Numbered from the stretch's first letter, positions 41,821 to 50,637 are shown. The stretch is 64,000 bases of DNA from Bradyrhizobium sp. JYMT SZCCT0180 (GCF_018130165.1 NZ_JAFCLZ010000018.1:124001-188000), one strand, 5' to 3'. The notes: a model not told the origin generated them from the sequence alone. Numbers and translations are program-made.

Positions 41821-42579
41821 ATGCTGGAAATTCGCGCACTCTCGAAATCTTTCGGCGGCGTCAAGGCGACCGACAACGTGACGCTGGACTTTGCTGACGG
41901 TTCGTTGACCGCTGTCATCGGCCCCAATGGTGCCGGCAAGAGCACGTTCTTCAACTTGATCACTGGGGCGCTGAAGCCGGATTCCGGTCAGATACTGCTC
42001 AATGGCGTTGATCTGGCTGGGCGCTCGCCGCCCGAGATCGTGCGCTATGGCATCGGCCGGGCGTTCCAGGTCGCAAGTATTTTTCCCTCGCTCACGGTGC
42101 AGGAAACGATGCTGGCGGCCGTCGGCGCCGATCAGCGCCGCGCCGGCGTCATGCATCGACGATTTCCGCTGGCTGAAACCCGTGACCGCGCCGAGCACGC
42201 GATGGAATTGCTGGGGCTTGCCAGCAAGCGTAACCGGACGGCGGCGACGCTGTCGCATGGCGACCAGAAGCTGCTCGATATCGCGCTGGCGCTGGTGCTC
42301 GATCCCAAGGTGCTGCTGCTCGACGAGCCCACCGCCGGCATGGGCACCGAAGAGCGCTGGCGCATGATCGACAAGGTCAGGGAGCTCTGGGAGAAACAGA
42401 AGATCACGGTCGTCTTCATCGAGCACGACATGGATATCGTGTTCAAGATCGCGCCCGAGATCGTGGTGCTGTGCTACGGCCGGATTCTCGCCACCGGCAA
42501 GCCCGATGCGGTTCGCCGCAACGAGGCCGTCATCGAGGCCTATCTCGGCACCGAACATCACGCGGAGGCTGCGATATGA
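41821..42579 (+). CDS. Branched-chain-type ABC transporter ATPase (LivG-like)
   Basis: This 252-residue ATPase has Walker A GPNGAGKSTFFN, the LivG-type YGIGRAFQVASIFPSLTVQE segment, a degenerate signature LSHGDQKLLDIALAL and Walker B KVLLLDEPTAGMG. It powers the importer with the LivF-like subunit, whose start it overlaps by 4 bp. The signature has LSHGD rather than LSGGQ, a usual feature of LivG-type ATPases in these bacteria. Confidence 0.93.
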   Translation: MLEIRALSKSFGGVKATDNVTLDFADGSLTAVIGPNGAGKSTFFNLITGALKPDSGQILLNGVDLAGRSPPEIVRYGIGRAFQVASIFPSLTVQETMLAAVGADQRRAGVMHRRFPLAETRDRAEHAMELLGLASKRNRTAATLSHGDQKLLDIALALVLDPKVLLLDEPTAGMGTEERWRMIDKVRELWEKQKITVVFIEHDMDIVFKIAPEIVVLCYGRILATGKPDAVRRNEAVIEAYLGTEHHAEAAI

Positions 42580-43292
42580 GCGCGCAGCCGGTGGTGCAGG
42601 TCGAGGACCTCGACGTTTTCTACGGCAGCAGTCAGATACTGTTCGGCGTTGGCCTGTCGGTGCGGCAGGGCGAGACCATGGCGCTGCTCGGCCGCAACGG
42701 CGCCGGCAAGTCGACCACGATGAAGGCCATCATGGGCCTGGCGCCGGCGCGCCGCGGCAAGGTCACCCTGCGGGGCCGGACCGTATCCGGGCTGAAGCCG
42801 CATCACATCGCCCGCGCCGGCCTCGGCTTCGTGCCGGAGGATCGCCAGATTTTCCCTGAGCATACGGTGGAAGACAATCTGGAGATCGGCGCCAAGAAGG
42901 GCCCCGACGGCCAGGACGAATGGTCGATCCGGCGCATCTACGATGTATTTCCGCTGCTGGAGCCCTTGCGGCACCGGATCGCGGGACGCCTCTCGGGCGG
43001 CGAGCAGCAGATGCTGGCGATTGCACGCACCCTGATGGGCAATCCGGCGCTCTTGCTGCTGGACGAGCCGAGCGAGGGGCTGGCGCCGATCATCGTGCAA
43101 AGGATCGGCGAATTGCTGCGACAGCTTCGCGGCACCGGCGCCACGGTGTTGATCGCCGAGCAGAACATGCATTTTTGCCTTGGCCTTGCGAGCCACGCGA
43201 CGGTTATCGACAAGGGCCAGATCGTCTACACATCCGGTATCGAAGAGCTGAAAGCCAACGAAAACATTCGTCAGCGCTATCTCGCGCTGTAG
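42576..43292 (+). CDS. Branched-chain-type ABC transporter ATPase (LivF-like)
   Basis: This 238-residue ATPase has Walker A GRNGAGKSTTMKAI, the LivF-type segment GLGFVPEDRQIFPEHTVEDN, the signature LSGGEQQMLAIARTL and Walker B ALLLLDEPSEGLAP. It completes the five-part importer. A 129-bp gap with two inverted repeats separates it from the CoA transferase gene, so the four downstream enzyme genes could have their own promoter or depend on read-through. Confidence 0.94.
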   Translation: MSAQPVVQVEDLDVFYGSSQILFGVGLSVRQGETMALLGRNGAGKSTTMKAIMGLAPARRGKVTLRGRTVSGLKPHHIARAGLGFVPEDRQIFPEHTVEDNLEIGAKKGPDGQDEWSIRRIYDVFPLLEPLRHRIAGRLSGGEQQMLAIARTLMGNPALLLLDEPSEGLAPIIVQRIGELLRQLRGTGATVLIAEQNMHFCLGLASHATVIDKGQIVYTSGIEELKANENIRQRYLAL

Positions 43293-43309
43293 CTTTCGGC
43301 CCGGCCATA

Positions 43310-43400
43310 GCGTTTTCAAGCGAAGTGGATACCGGTTCGCGTGAAGAAAACGCGCAAAAAAAAGAATCGAGGGCTTCGGTTCTGATTTCATCAGAACCGA
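43310..43400. repeat. Two adjacent inverted repeats between LivF-like and CoA transferase genes
   Basis: GCGTTTTC (43310-43317) pairs with GAAAACGC (43346-43353), and TCGGTTCTGA (43376-43385) pairs with TCAGAACCGA (43391-43400) around TTTCA. The first resembles a repeat family widespread in Bradyrhizobium intergenic regions. Both lie between co-directional genes of the catabolic island. Confidence 0.75.
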
Positions 43401-43421
43401 TTGCGCTCCTGTGGGGGAACA

Positions 43422-44627
43422 ATGGCAGTCAATCGGATGCTAACGCCGACGCATGAGGCGCCGTATCGCGGTTTGCGTGTGCTTGACTTCGGGCAGGGCA
43501 TCGCCTCGCCCTACTGCGCGATGCTGCTCGGCGTCTACGGTGCCGAAATCATCAAGGTCGAGCCCCCGGAGGGGGATTGGTCGCGTTTCCTGGGAACGAC
43601 CTATGGGAGCCATACGACGCTGTCGGCGGTCTATAACCGCGGCAAGCGCAGCCTCTGCCTCGACATGAAGCACAAGGACGCGATCGCAATCGCCCGGAAA
43701 CTGGCGAAAGATTGCGACGTTTTGATCGAAGGCTTTCGCCCCGGTGTCGCCGCCCGGCTTGGAATTGGCTACGAGGAACTCTCGCGCGACAATCCCGGCC
43801 TGATCTATCTCTCGGTGAGCGCATTCGGGCAGAGCGGGCCTTACTCAAAACGGCCCGGCTCGGATTCCGTTGCGCAAGCGTTTTCCGGCCTGGTGTCGAT
43901 CAATGTCGGCAACGACAAGACCCCGCACCGGGTCGGTACGACCGTCTCCGACGTCGTGACCGGCGTCTACGCCTTCCAGGCGATATCAACCACGCTGTTC
44001 GCGCGCGCGACCACCGGCACCGGTCGCTGGATCGACGTCAATCTCTGCCAGTCGACGGCGGCGCTGCTCGGCCACAAGGTCGCCGAGCATATTCTGGAGG
44101 GCGGCGCACCGCGGGCGCTTAACGTGCCGGCAGGTTCCTATCAGACCAGCGATGGCTGGATGATGGTGACGCTGGTCAACGAGCCGCAATACAAGCGGCT
44201 GTGTGCCGCCATCGAGCGCGACGATCTCGCCAGCGATCCGCGCTTTGCGGACTTCGCCAGCCGGGCCGACGCGGCCGACACGTTGATCTCGCAGCTGCGC
44301 GAGGTTTTCCTGGCGCGACCGACCGACGTCTGGCTGTCGCGGTTGCATGCGGCCGATATCATTGCCGAACGCATCCTCAATCCCGGGGAGTGGCTGCGCA
44401 ATCCTCACGTCGAAGCGACCAACGCGTCGGTGTGCCAGGATACCCCCGGCGTCGGCCCGGTCTACACGCCGCGCACGCCGGGTATTGCCAGCCTTTCCGA
44501 AGACGCACTTTGCCCCGCGCCGGATATCGGACAGGATAGCGTAGCGATCCTGACCGAGGCCGGACTCGATCGCAGCACCATCGATGATTTGATCGCAGCC
44601 GGCGCGGTGCGTCAGGCCAGACAATAA
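43422..44627 (+). CDS. CaiB/BaiF-type CoA transferase
   Basis: This 401-residue family III CoA transferase has the N-terminal LRVLDFGQGIASPYCAMLLG and the catalytic Asp in GTTVSDVVTGVYAF. It moves CoA between carboxylic acids, here probably onto the imported substrate or an intermediate. GGGGGAAC lies just upstream of the ATG at 43422. It heads a tight run with enoyl-CoA hydratase, MaoC and CitE-like genes. That CoA transferase/MaoC/CitE set also occurs in itaconate-type C5 acid breakdown. Confidence 0.93.
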   Translation: MAVNRMLTPTHEAPYRGLRVLDFGQGIASPYCAMLLGVYGAEIIKVEPPEGDWSRFLGTTYGSHTTLSAVYNRGKRSLCLDMKHKDAIAIARKLAKDCDVLIEGFRPGVAARLGIGYEELSRDNPGLIYLSVSAFGQSGPYSKRPGSDSVAQAFSGLVSINVGNDKTPHRVGTTVSDVVTGVYAFQAISTTLFARATTGTGRWIDVNLCQSTAALLGHKVAEHILEGGAPRALNVPAGSYQTSDGWMMVTLVNEPQYKRLCAAIERDDLASDPRFADFASRADAADTLISQLREVFLARPTDVWLSRLHAADIIAERILNPGEWLRNPHVEATNASVCQDTPGVGPVYTPRTPGIASLSEDALCPAPDIGQDSVAILTEAGLDRSTIDDLIAAGAVRQARQ

Positions 44628-44639
44628 GGAAGCGGCATC

Positions 44640-45416
44640 ATGAGCGCTGAACTCGTTCGCTACACCGTCTCGGACAAGATCGCGGAGATCATGCTGGATC
44701 GGCCGCCAGTCAACGCGCTGAGCATGCCGCTGATCGATGCACTACTGGCCGCACTGCAGAAAGCGAAGGACGATCCGTCGGTATCATCAGTCATCATCGG
44801 CAGCCTGCACAAGGTGTTCTGTGCCGGGCTCGACCTCGACATCGTCAGGGGCAAGCCCGGGATCGAAACCAAGAAATTCCTCGAGCGGCTGTATTTCGCG
44901 CTCAACGACACCCAGTATCGCATGGGCAAGCCCACCATCGCCGCGGTCGACGGCGCGGTGCGGGCCGGCGGCATGACGATTGCGATCTCTTGCGACATGA
45001 TCATCGCCGGCGACGCCTCGACCTTCGGCTATCCGGAGATCGATGTCGGACTGATCCCGGCGATCCACTTCGTGCAACTGCCCCGGCTGGTCGGGAAACA
45101 CCAGGCGTTCGGGCCGCTGTTTCTGGGAGAGCCCTTTGATGCCGCGACTGCATTCCGCATGGGTCTTCTGAGCGAAGTGGTCCCGAAGGGGACCGCGCTC
45201 GAGCGCGCCCGCGATATTGCGCGGAAGCTCGCCGCCAAGTCGCCGATCGTGATGAAGATCGGCCGCGATTCGTTCATGCGGGCGGTCGATGCCGATTTCC
45301 GCCGTTCGGTCGAGAACACCGCCGAGAGCTTTGCGCTGGTGGCGACGACGGAAGATTGTCAGGAAGGGTTGAACGCGTTCGTCGAGAAGCGGACACCAAA
45401 CTACAAGGGGCGCTGA
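44640..45416 (+). CDS. Enoyl-CoA hydratase/isomerase family protein
   Basis: This 258-residue crotonase-fold protein has the oxyanion-hole segments HKVFCAGLDLDIV and AVDGAVRAGGMTIAISCD, and the FGYPEIDVGLIPAIH region. Members hydrate, isomerise or cleave CoA esters. It overlaps the MaoC gene by 1 bp and follows the CoA transferase by 12 bp, with AGGAAG before the ATG. The exact reaction is not readable, since many crotonases share this skeleton. Confidence 0.92.
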   Translation: MSAELVRYTVSDKIAEIMLDRPPVNALSMPLIDALLAALQKAKDDPSVSSVIIGSLHKVFCAGLDLDIVRGKPGIETKKFLERLYFALNDTQYRMGKPTIAAVDGAVRAGGMTIAISCDMIIAGDASTFGYPEIDVGLIPAIHFVQLPRLVGKHQAFGPLFLGEPFDAATAFRMGLLSEVVPKGTALERARDIARKLAAKSPIVMKIGRDSFMRAVDADFRRSVENTAESFALVATTEDCQEGLNAFVEKRTPNYKGR

Positions 45417-45871
45417 TGGCCGGATTATATTTCGAGGAGTTCGAGGTCGGCCGGGAGTTTCATCATGAGTTCAGCCGGACCGTCACCGAGATGGACAATA
45501 CGATGTTCAGCCTGCTGACGATGAATCCGCAGCCGCTGCATATCGATGCGCATTTCTCCGAGAATACCGAATTCGGCCAACGGCTGTTCAACAGCCTCTA
45601 TACGCTTGGCATCATGATCGGCATGAGCGTCTACGATACGACGCTGGGCACGACGGTCGGTAATCTGGGCATGACCGACGTCAAATTCCCTAAACCGGTG
45701 TTTCACGGCGATACGCTGAAATCCCATACGAAGATTATCTCCAAACGCGCCAGCAAATCGCGGCCGACGCAGGGGATCGTCGAGTTCGAACACACCATGA
45801 CCAATCAGCGCGGCGAAGTAGTCGCGAGCTGCCGTCGCACCGGCCTGATGCATTGCAAACCAAAGGCGTGA
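45416..45871 (+). CDS. MaoC-family acyl-CoA dehydratase
   Basis: This 151-residue hot-dog-fold protein has the MaoC segments VTEMDNTMFSLLTMNPQPLH, IDAHFSENTEFGQRLFNSLY and KFPKPVFHGDTL. Together with the neighbouring CitE-like lyase it fits the pattern of enzymes that hydrate an unsaturated dicarboxylyl-CoA, such as mesaconyl- or itaconyl-CoA, and then cleave the product. The ATG at 45416 shares one base with the enoyl-CoA hydratase stop. Confidence 0.9.
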   Translation: MAGLYFEEFEVGREFHHEFSRTVTEMDNTMFSLLTMNPQPLHIDAHFSENTEFGQRLFNSLYTLGIMIGMSVYDTTLGTTVGNLGMTDVKFPKPVFHGDTLKSHTKIISKRASKSRPTQGIVEFEHTMTNQRGEVVASCRRTGLMHCKPKA

Positions 45872-45875
45872 TTTG

Positions 45876-46733
45876 ATGCGATCCTTCCTGTTCGTTCCCG
45901 GCGACAGCCTGCGCAAGTTCGAAAACGCCAGGAAGACCGCGGCTGACGCGCTGATCCTCGATCTCGAGGATTCGATCGCGCCGGACGAGAAGGTCGGCGC
46001 CCGGCGCACCGTGCGCGAAATGCTCGCTGTGCGGAACCCGAACCAGAAGGTCTATATCCGCGTCAACGCGCTCGATACCGGCATGACGCTGGGCGATCTC
46101 GCCGCCGTGATCCCGGGCCGGCCCGACGGTGTTGTGCTGCCGAAATGCGCTGGTGCTGCCGACGTTAATAGGCTGTCGCTGTATCTCGATGCGTTCGAAG
46201 CCGCATCTGACATCGAACACGGAACCACCCGGATCGTGACGGTGGCGACGGAGACGGCGCGCGCGGTGCTCAAGCTGCTCGACTTCGAGAACATGAGCCC
46301 GCGGCTGTGGGGCATGATGTGGGGCGCGGAGGATCTCGCGGCGTCGCTCGGCGCCTCGCGCAACCGGACCGCGGGCCGATATCACGGGCCGTTCTTGCTG
46401 GCACGCGACCTCTGCCTGATCAGCGCCGCGGCCGCCGGCGTCGTCGCGATCGATACCATCGCTACCGACATTAACGATCTCGAAGGCTTACGGGAAGAAT
46501 CGATCGCCGCGCGTCAGGATGGATTCCTGGCGAAGGCGGTGATCCATCCCAAGCACGTCGATGTCGTCAACGCCGCCTTCCTGCCGACGGACGAAGAGAT
46601 CGCCTGGTCGGAGAAGATCGTCAAAGCCTTCAACGACAATCCAGCCTCCGGCGTCGTCAAGATCGACGGCAAAATGATCGACAAGCCGCATCTGCGCGCC
46701 GCCGAAAAGATCTTGGCACTGCGGGCTAAGTAG
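45876..46733 (+). CDS. HpcH/HpaI (CitE-like) CoA lyase
   Basis: This 285-residue protein of the HpcH/HpaI TIM-barrel family begins RSFLFVPGDSLRKFENA. It has the metal-site stretch ADALILDLEDSI and the conserved VATETARAVLKL and WGAEDLAASLGA segments. CitE-like proteins cleave malyl-, methylmalyl- or citramalyl-CoA. It is the last gene of the plus arm and starts 2 bp after the MaoC stop. The probable pathway outcome is acetyl- or propionyl-CoA plus glyoxylate or pyruvate. The large repeat cluster begins at its stop codon. Confidence 0.92.
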   Translation: MRSFLFVPGDSLRKFENARKTAADALILDLEDSIAPDEKVGARRTVREMLAVRNPNQKVYIRVNALDTGMTLGDLAAVIPGRPDGVVLPKCAGAADVNRLSLYLDAFEAASDIEHGTTRIVTVATETARAVLKLLDFENMSPRLWGMMWGAEDLAASLGASRNRTAGRYHGPFLLARDLCLISAAAAGVVAIDTIATDINDLEGLREESIAARQDGFLAKAVIHPKHVDVVNAAFLPTDEEIAWSEKIVKAFNDNPASGVVKIDGKMIDKPHLRAAEKILALRAK

Positions 46734-46817
46734 GGTGGGCAAAGGCGCTCTTGCGCCGTGCCCACCATCTACTTCGATGGCCTGAATGGTGGGCACGCTA
46801 GGCTTTGCCCACCCTAC
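46730..46817. repeat. Inverted repeat 1 of the repeat cluster
   Basis: GTAGGGTGGGCAAAG (46730-46744) pairs perfectly with 46803-46817. A second inner pair, GTGCCCACCAT and ATGGTGGGCAC, makes a long stem. The first arm overlaps the CitE-like stop codon. Confidence 0.85.
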
Positions 46818-46857
46818 GAACTGCGGGCTCGGTAGAGCGGCCCGTAGCCCGGATGAG

Positions 46858-46905
46858 CGCAGCGATATCCGGGTAACTTTGAGAAGAATCCCGGATATCG
46901 CTGCG
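46858..46905. repeat. Inverted repeat 2 of the repeat cluster
   Basis: CGCAGCGATATCCGGG (46858-46873) pairs perfectly with 46890-46905 around a 16-nt loop. Confidence 0.85.
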
Positions 46906-46915
46906 TACCTGTCTC

Positions 46916-46955
46916 CGTCATTCCGGGCTCTCGCTTCGCGAGCCCCGGAATGACG
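46916..46955. repeat. Inverted repeat 3 of the repeat cluster
   Basis: CGTCATTCCGGGCTC at 46916-46930 pairs with GAGCCCCGGAATGACG at 46940-46955 with one bulged base. The loop is TCGCTTCGC. The next 295 bp, to 47250, hold no gene or repeat that I can name. Confidence 0.8.
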
Positions 46956-47261
46956 ATGGAGATGCGACAAATTGGCCCGTCGGGCAAATTTCGCTTTTGC
47001 AGAAGGCCAAATCAGGTGCTATCTTTGGCCATCCCGTCCTACTCAGAAGGGCGTCGGCCGTCGTCACGGACGTTGGGCGGGTTGCGGTGGACGCTGGTTT
47101 ACGTCTCGACGATGGCGTGAATAAGCGTACGGCAAAACCGTGTGGTCCTGGCACCCGTTGCAGGCGTCAAGCTGTCGGAGAAGCGCAAGCGCGAACGGCA
47201 GCGACGGAGTCAACCAAGAACTCGTCTCCGGGGAGATCACGGCATAAGCCGTAAAGCCATT

Positions 47262-47372
47262 GCGCAGGGAAGGCCGGGTGTTCTCCGCTGCCCTGTATGC
47301 TCGTGTGCACTTTGTTTTGTGCTAACCGCACACGAGACCGCGGGTGCAGCGCGCACCCGGTCTTCCCTGCGC
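47262..47372. repeat. Inverted repeat 4 of the repeat cluster (nested)
   Basis: Outer arms at 47262-47280 and 47354-47372 match at 18 of 19 bases. Inside them CTCGTGTGC (47300-47308) pairs with GCACACGAG (47328-47336). The nested form resembles a repeat seen often in Bradyrhizobium genomes. Confidence 0.8.
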
Positions 47373-47454
47373 CCTCTTGATGAGAGGGCAAGGAAGTTAC
47401 TTGCAAAGCTCGGGCGCAATGCGTCGCGAGATCGTGAACACATATTCAACTGTC

Positions 47455-47497
47455 GTCACCCGCCCGAGTGCGCAATTGCGCACGGGGGGCGGGTGAC
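47455..47497. repeat. Inverted repeat 5 of the repeat cluster (nested)
   Basis: GTCACCCGCCC (47455-47465) pairs with GGGCGGGTGAC (47487-47497), and between them sits a perfect 16-bp palindrome, GTGCGCAATTGCGCAC, at 47468-47483. Confidence 0.8.
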
Positions 47498-47600
47498 CCA
47501 GTATTCCAGAGGCGCCAATGATTGAATCGAGAAGCCGCGGCGTACTGGGTCCCCCGCTTTCGCGGAGGACGACACCATTGGTTGGCGCTGTACCATCCCC

Positions 47601-47673
47601 GTCATTGCGAGCGAAGCGAAGCAATCCAGCTATCCGTTTTGCCGAGTTATGGATTGCTTCGCTGCGCAATGAC
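47601..47673. repeat. Inverted repeat 6 of the repeat cluster
   Basis: The arm at 47601-47628 begins GTCATTGCGAGCGAAGCG and pairs with TGGATTGCTTCGCTGCGC, the start of the arm at 47650-47673, with a four-base bulge. It ends about 140 bp before the thiolase start. The motif is common among bacterial intergenic palindromes. Confidence 0.8.
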
Positions 47674-47815
47674 GTGGAGAGGTCGCGGCGTACCAAATGC
47701 CCGTAGCGCGGAAAGTATCATAACGTGTTGCAGAGCAGCCCGGCACGTCGGGGAATTGACTCCAAGGCTTAACCGGCTGCAAATGCAGCCAACCAATAAC
47801 CGCGAGGAAAGCACC

Positions 47816-49048
47816 ATGGTTGACGCGCTGATCATCGACGCCTGCAGGACACCGCGTGGCATTGGCAAGGCCGGCAAGGGTGCGCTCGCGGGTATCCATC
47901 CACAGCAACTCGGCGCCACGGTATTGCGAGCGCTGGCCGATCGCACCGGGATCAATACCGCTGATGTCGACGACATCATCTGGGGCACCAGTTCCCAACG
48001 CGGAGCGCAGAGCGGCGATCTCGGCCGGATGTCGGCGCTGGATGCCGGCTATGACGTGCGCGCCAGCGGCGTCACGCTGGACCGGTTCTGTGGTTCCGGC
48101 ATCACCAGCGTCAACATGGCGGCCAATGCCATCATGGCGGGCTCCGAGGATCTCGTGATCGCCGGTGGCACCGAGATGATGTCGATGGAGGGCCGCCGCG
48201 GCGAGGGGCCGTTCATGATGGACAATGGCAATCTTCGTCTGCGCGCCCGGCACCCGCAGTCGCATCAGGGCGTCTGCGCCGATGCCGTGGCGACGCTGGA
48301 GGGTATTTCGCGGCAGGACGTCGATGAACTCGGTCTGGAGAGCCAGAAGCGGGCGGCTGCCGCCATCAAGGGCGGTCATTTCGTCAAGAGCCTCGTGCCG
48401 GTTCACCGCGAGGACGGCAGCCTTGCGCTGGACCGCGAGGAATATCCGCGCCCGCAGACGACGCTGGAAGGCCTTGCCGGATTGAAGCCAGCCTTTACCG
48501 CGGTCGCGGACTATCCGCTCGACGACAAGGGCACGACCTATCGTAATCTCATTCTGGACAAGTACCCCGATCTCGACATCAACTTCATGCACCACGCCGG
48601 CAATTCCTCCGGCGTCGTCGACGGCTCGGCGGCCATTTTGCTGGCGTCGCCGAATTATGCCAAGGCGCATGGCCTGAAGCCGCGGGCGCGCGTGGTTGCG
48701 ATGGCGAACATGGGAGACTCCCCGACCTTGATGCTGAATGCGCCGGTGCCGGCGGCGCGCAAGGTGTTGGCCAAGGCCGGCCTCACGCTCGATGATATCG
48801 ACCTGTTCGAAATCAATGAGGCCTTCGCCGTCGTCGCCGAAAAATTCATCCGCGACCTCAAGCTCGACCGCGACAAGGTCAACGTCAATGGCGGTTCGAT
48901 CGCGCTCGGTCATCCCATCGGCGCGACCGGCTCGATCCTGATCGGTACCGTTCTCGACGAACTCGAGCGGCGCGATCTCAGGCGTGGCCTGGTGACGATG
49001 TGCGCCGCCGGTGGCATGGCGCCGGCGATCATCATCGAGCGGATCTAA
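47816..49048 (+). CDS. Acetyl-CoA C-acyltransferase (thiolase)
   Basis: This 410-residue thiolase has the nucleophilic Cys in LDRFCGSGITSVNM, the NEAFAVVAEKF segment, the His motif GGSIALGHPIGATG and the C-terminal Cys motif VTMCAAGGMAPAI. It carries out the last step of beta-oxidation or the reverse condensation. The ATG at 47816 follows GAGGAAA by 6 bp; in-frame codons upstream run through the repeat cluster and are not used. It is separated from the catabolic island by the repeats, so a link is not certain. Confidence 0.94.
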   Translation: MVDALIIDACRTPRGIGKAGKGALAGIHPQQLGATVLRALADRTGINTADVDDIIWGTSSQRGAQSGDLGRMSALDAGYDVRASGVTLDRFCGSGITSVNMAANAIMAGSEDLVIAGGTEMMSMEGRRGEGPFMMDNGNLRLRARHPQSHQGVCADAVATLEGISRQDVDELGLESQKRAAAAIKGGHFVKSLVPVHREDGSLALDREEYPRPQTTLEGLAGLKPAFTAVADYPLDDKGTTYRNLILDKYPDLDINFMHHAGNSSGVVDGSAAILLASPNYAKAHGLKPRARVVAMANMGDSPTLMLNAPVPAARKVLAKAGLTLDDIDLFEINEAFAVVAEKFIRDLKLDRDKVNVNGGSIALGHPIGATGSILIGTVLDELERRDLRRGLVTMCAAGGMAPAIIIERI

Positions 49049-50637
49049 GCTACGGGAAACTGCAGCTCGAACGCGACGCCCTTGTCGGATGGCAAAAGCC
49101 GGATCGATCCGCCGTGACTTGCCATCACGGCCTGGACGATCGCGAGTCCCATTCCGGTGCCGCCAGTATCGCGGCGGGTGGTGAAGAACGCGTCGAATAT
49201 CTTCTCCCGGTTGGGTTCCGATATCGGGTCTCCGTCGTTGCTCACGGTCATCTTGACCGTGGCGCCTTCATCGACCGCGTCCAGCCTCACATTCCCGGCG
49301 TTGTGACGAATGGCGTTGTCGGTCAGATGCGAAAGAACGATGAGCGCCTTCTCATTGGACATGCCGATCGAACGTTCGAGGCAGCCGGTGGCGTCGATTG
49401 TGCGGCTGGGAAAACGGCTCTTCAGTCCGCTGATGACCTGGCTTAATTCGGTGTGCTCGTTCTGCGGCGTGGTCTCGGCGCGCGCCAGTTCGCGCAGCCG
49501 CTGCGTCATGGCTTCCAGGCGCTCGGTGTCGCCCAGAATGTTCGATACGAAAGTCTTCTGCTCCGTCAGTGTGAGATTGCCGGTCTTGCTCTGCAGCGAA
49601 TCCAGCAGGAGTTCTGCGGCGCCCTTGATCGAGGTCAGCGGCGACTTCAGCTCGTGGGTGAGATGCGACGAGAAGGTCGCGATGTAATCCGATCGGCGCG
49701 ACAATTGCTCGGCCATATCGAGAAAGCTGTGCGACAGCTGGGAGAATTCGCGGGTGCCGTAATGCGCCAGCGGCTGAAAGGCGTCGCGGTCGCCGCGGCT
49801 GATACGGGCGGCGCGATCGACCAGTTCGCGCATCGGCCGGGTGATGGTGCGGGAAAATACCAGGCCAATGATCACAGTGGCGAAGATGACGGCGAAGCCC
49901 GCAAGAATGAACTTGCCGCGCTCCTGATAGAGATGGTCGAAGATGTTGCTCGGCGTCCTAGATAGATAGACGACGCCGGCAACGCGGTTGTTGACGACCA
50001 CGGGCATGGCCGAGAACACGTGAACGCCGACGCCGCGGCTGATCGAGTAGATCGGCGGCGGAGGCTTGTCGGGGACCCTGATCCGCAACGCGGCGCGATA
50101 CTGGCCCTGCAGCGCCGTCGCCACCTCCTCGATATGCGCCAGCGATTGGCCGACTTCGTTGCGGCCGGCGATCACGACGCCGCGGGGATCGAGGATCCGG
50201 AATCCCGCCAGCGTGACCTTCTGCGTTTCCAGGATGATCGGCATCAGCTGGGCACCGATCTCGACATAGGCCTGAGATGCGGGCGCACTGGCTGGAAGTG
50301 CGTCGGGCCGCCGCCGCAGCAGGTCGGCGCCGGCGGCAAGGTCGAGCGCCGGCCGGATTGGCGTCATCTTGTCGTCTGACACGGGACGTGCTTCGGGCGG
50401 GAGTTGAGCGCCAAGGACAACTCCGGCACTGAGGCGGGCTTCCACGTCTCGCGCATAGACCGCAGCCAATACCCGGCTTTGGGCAATCAGCTCGGCCTGG
50501 GTCTGGTGAATGAGCTGGTTGTCATAGAGCCGAAAGAAGAACAGTCCGACCAGAGGCAATGCGGCCACGGCAGCCAACGCGGCAAAAATGATCATTCCGA
50601 CCGACGGCCGCCATTTCTCGCCGGCCCGTGATGTCAT
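49045..50637 (-). CDS. Sensor histidine kinase
   Basis: This 530-residue kinase has two transmembrane helices (about 15-37 and 245-265) around a periplasmic sensor region. A HAMP domain (FSRTITRPMRELVDRAARIS) follows, then the phospho-acceptor His in SSHLTHELKSPLTSIKGA, and the ATP-binding N and G boxes (LTDNAIRHNA, GGTGMGLAIVQAV). The architecture fits CreC- or ChvG-like envelope sensors. It overlaps the response regulator by 4 bp and the thiolase end by 4 bp, tail to tail. The signal is not readable. Confidence 0.93.
   Translation of the reverse strand: MTSRAGEKWRPSVGMIIFAALAAVAALPLVGLFFFRLYDNQLIHQTQAELIAQSRVLAAVYARDVEARLSAGVVLGAQLPPEARPVSDDKMTPIRPALDLAAGADLLRRRPDALPASAPASQAYVEIGAQLMPIILETQKVTLAGFRILDPRGVVIAGRNEVGQSLAHIEEVATALQGQYRAALRIRVPDKPPPPIYSISRGVGVHVFSAMPVVVNNRVAGVVYLSRTPSNIFDHLYQERGKFILAGFAVIFATVIIGLVFSRTITRPMRELVDRAARISRGDRDAFQPLAHYGTREFSQLSHSFLDMAEQLSRRSDYIATFSSHLTHELKSPLTSIKGAAELLLDSLQSKTGNLTLTEQKTFVSNILGDTERLEAMTQRLRELARAETTPQNEHTELSQVISGLKSRFPSRTIDATGCLERSIGMSNEKALIVLSHLTDNAIRHNAGNVRLDAVDEGATVKMTVSNDGDPISEPNREKIFDAFFTTRRDTGGTGMGLAIVQAVMASHGGSIRLLPSDKGVAFELQFPVA

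Noticed and set aside
46730..47673. The repeat cluster considered as a CRISPR array
   Set aside because: The repeats are palindromes of different sequence with no regular spacing or shared unit, and no cas genes are near.
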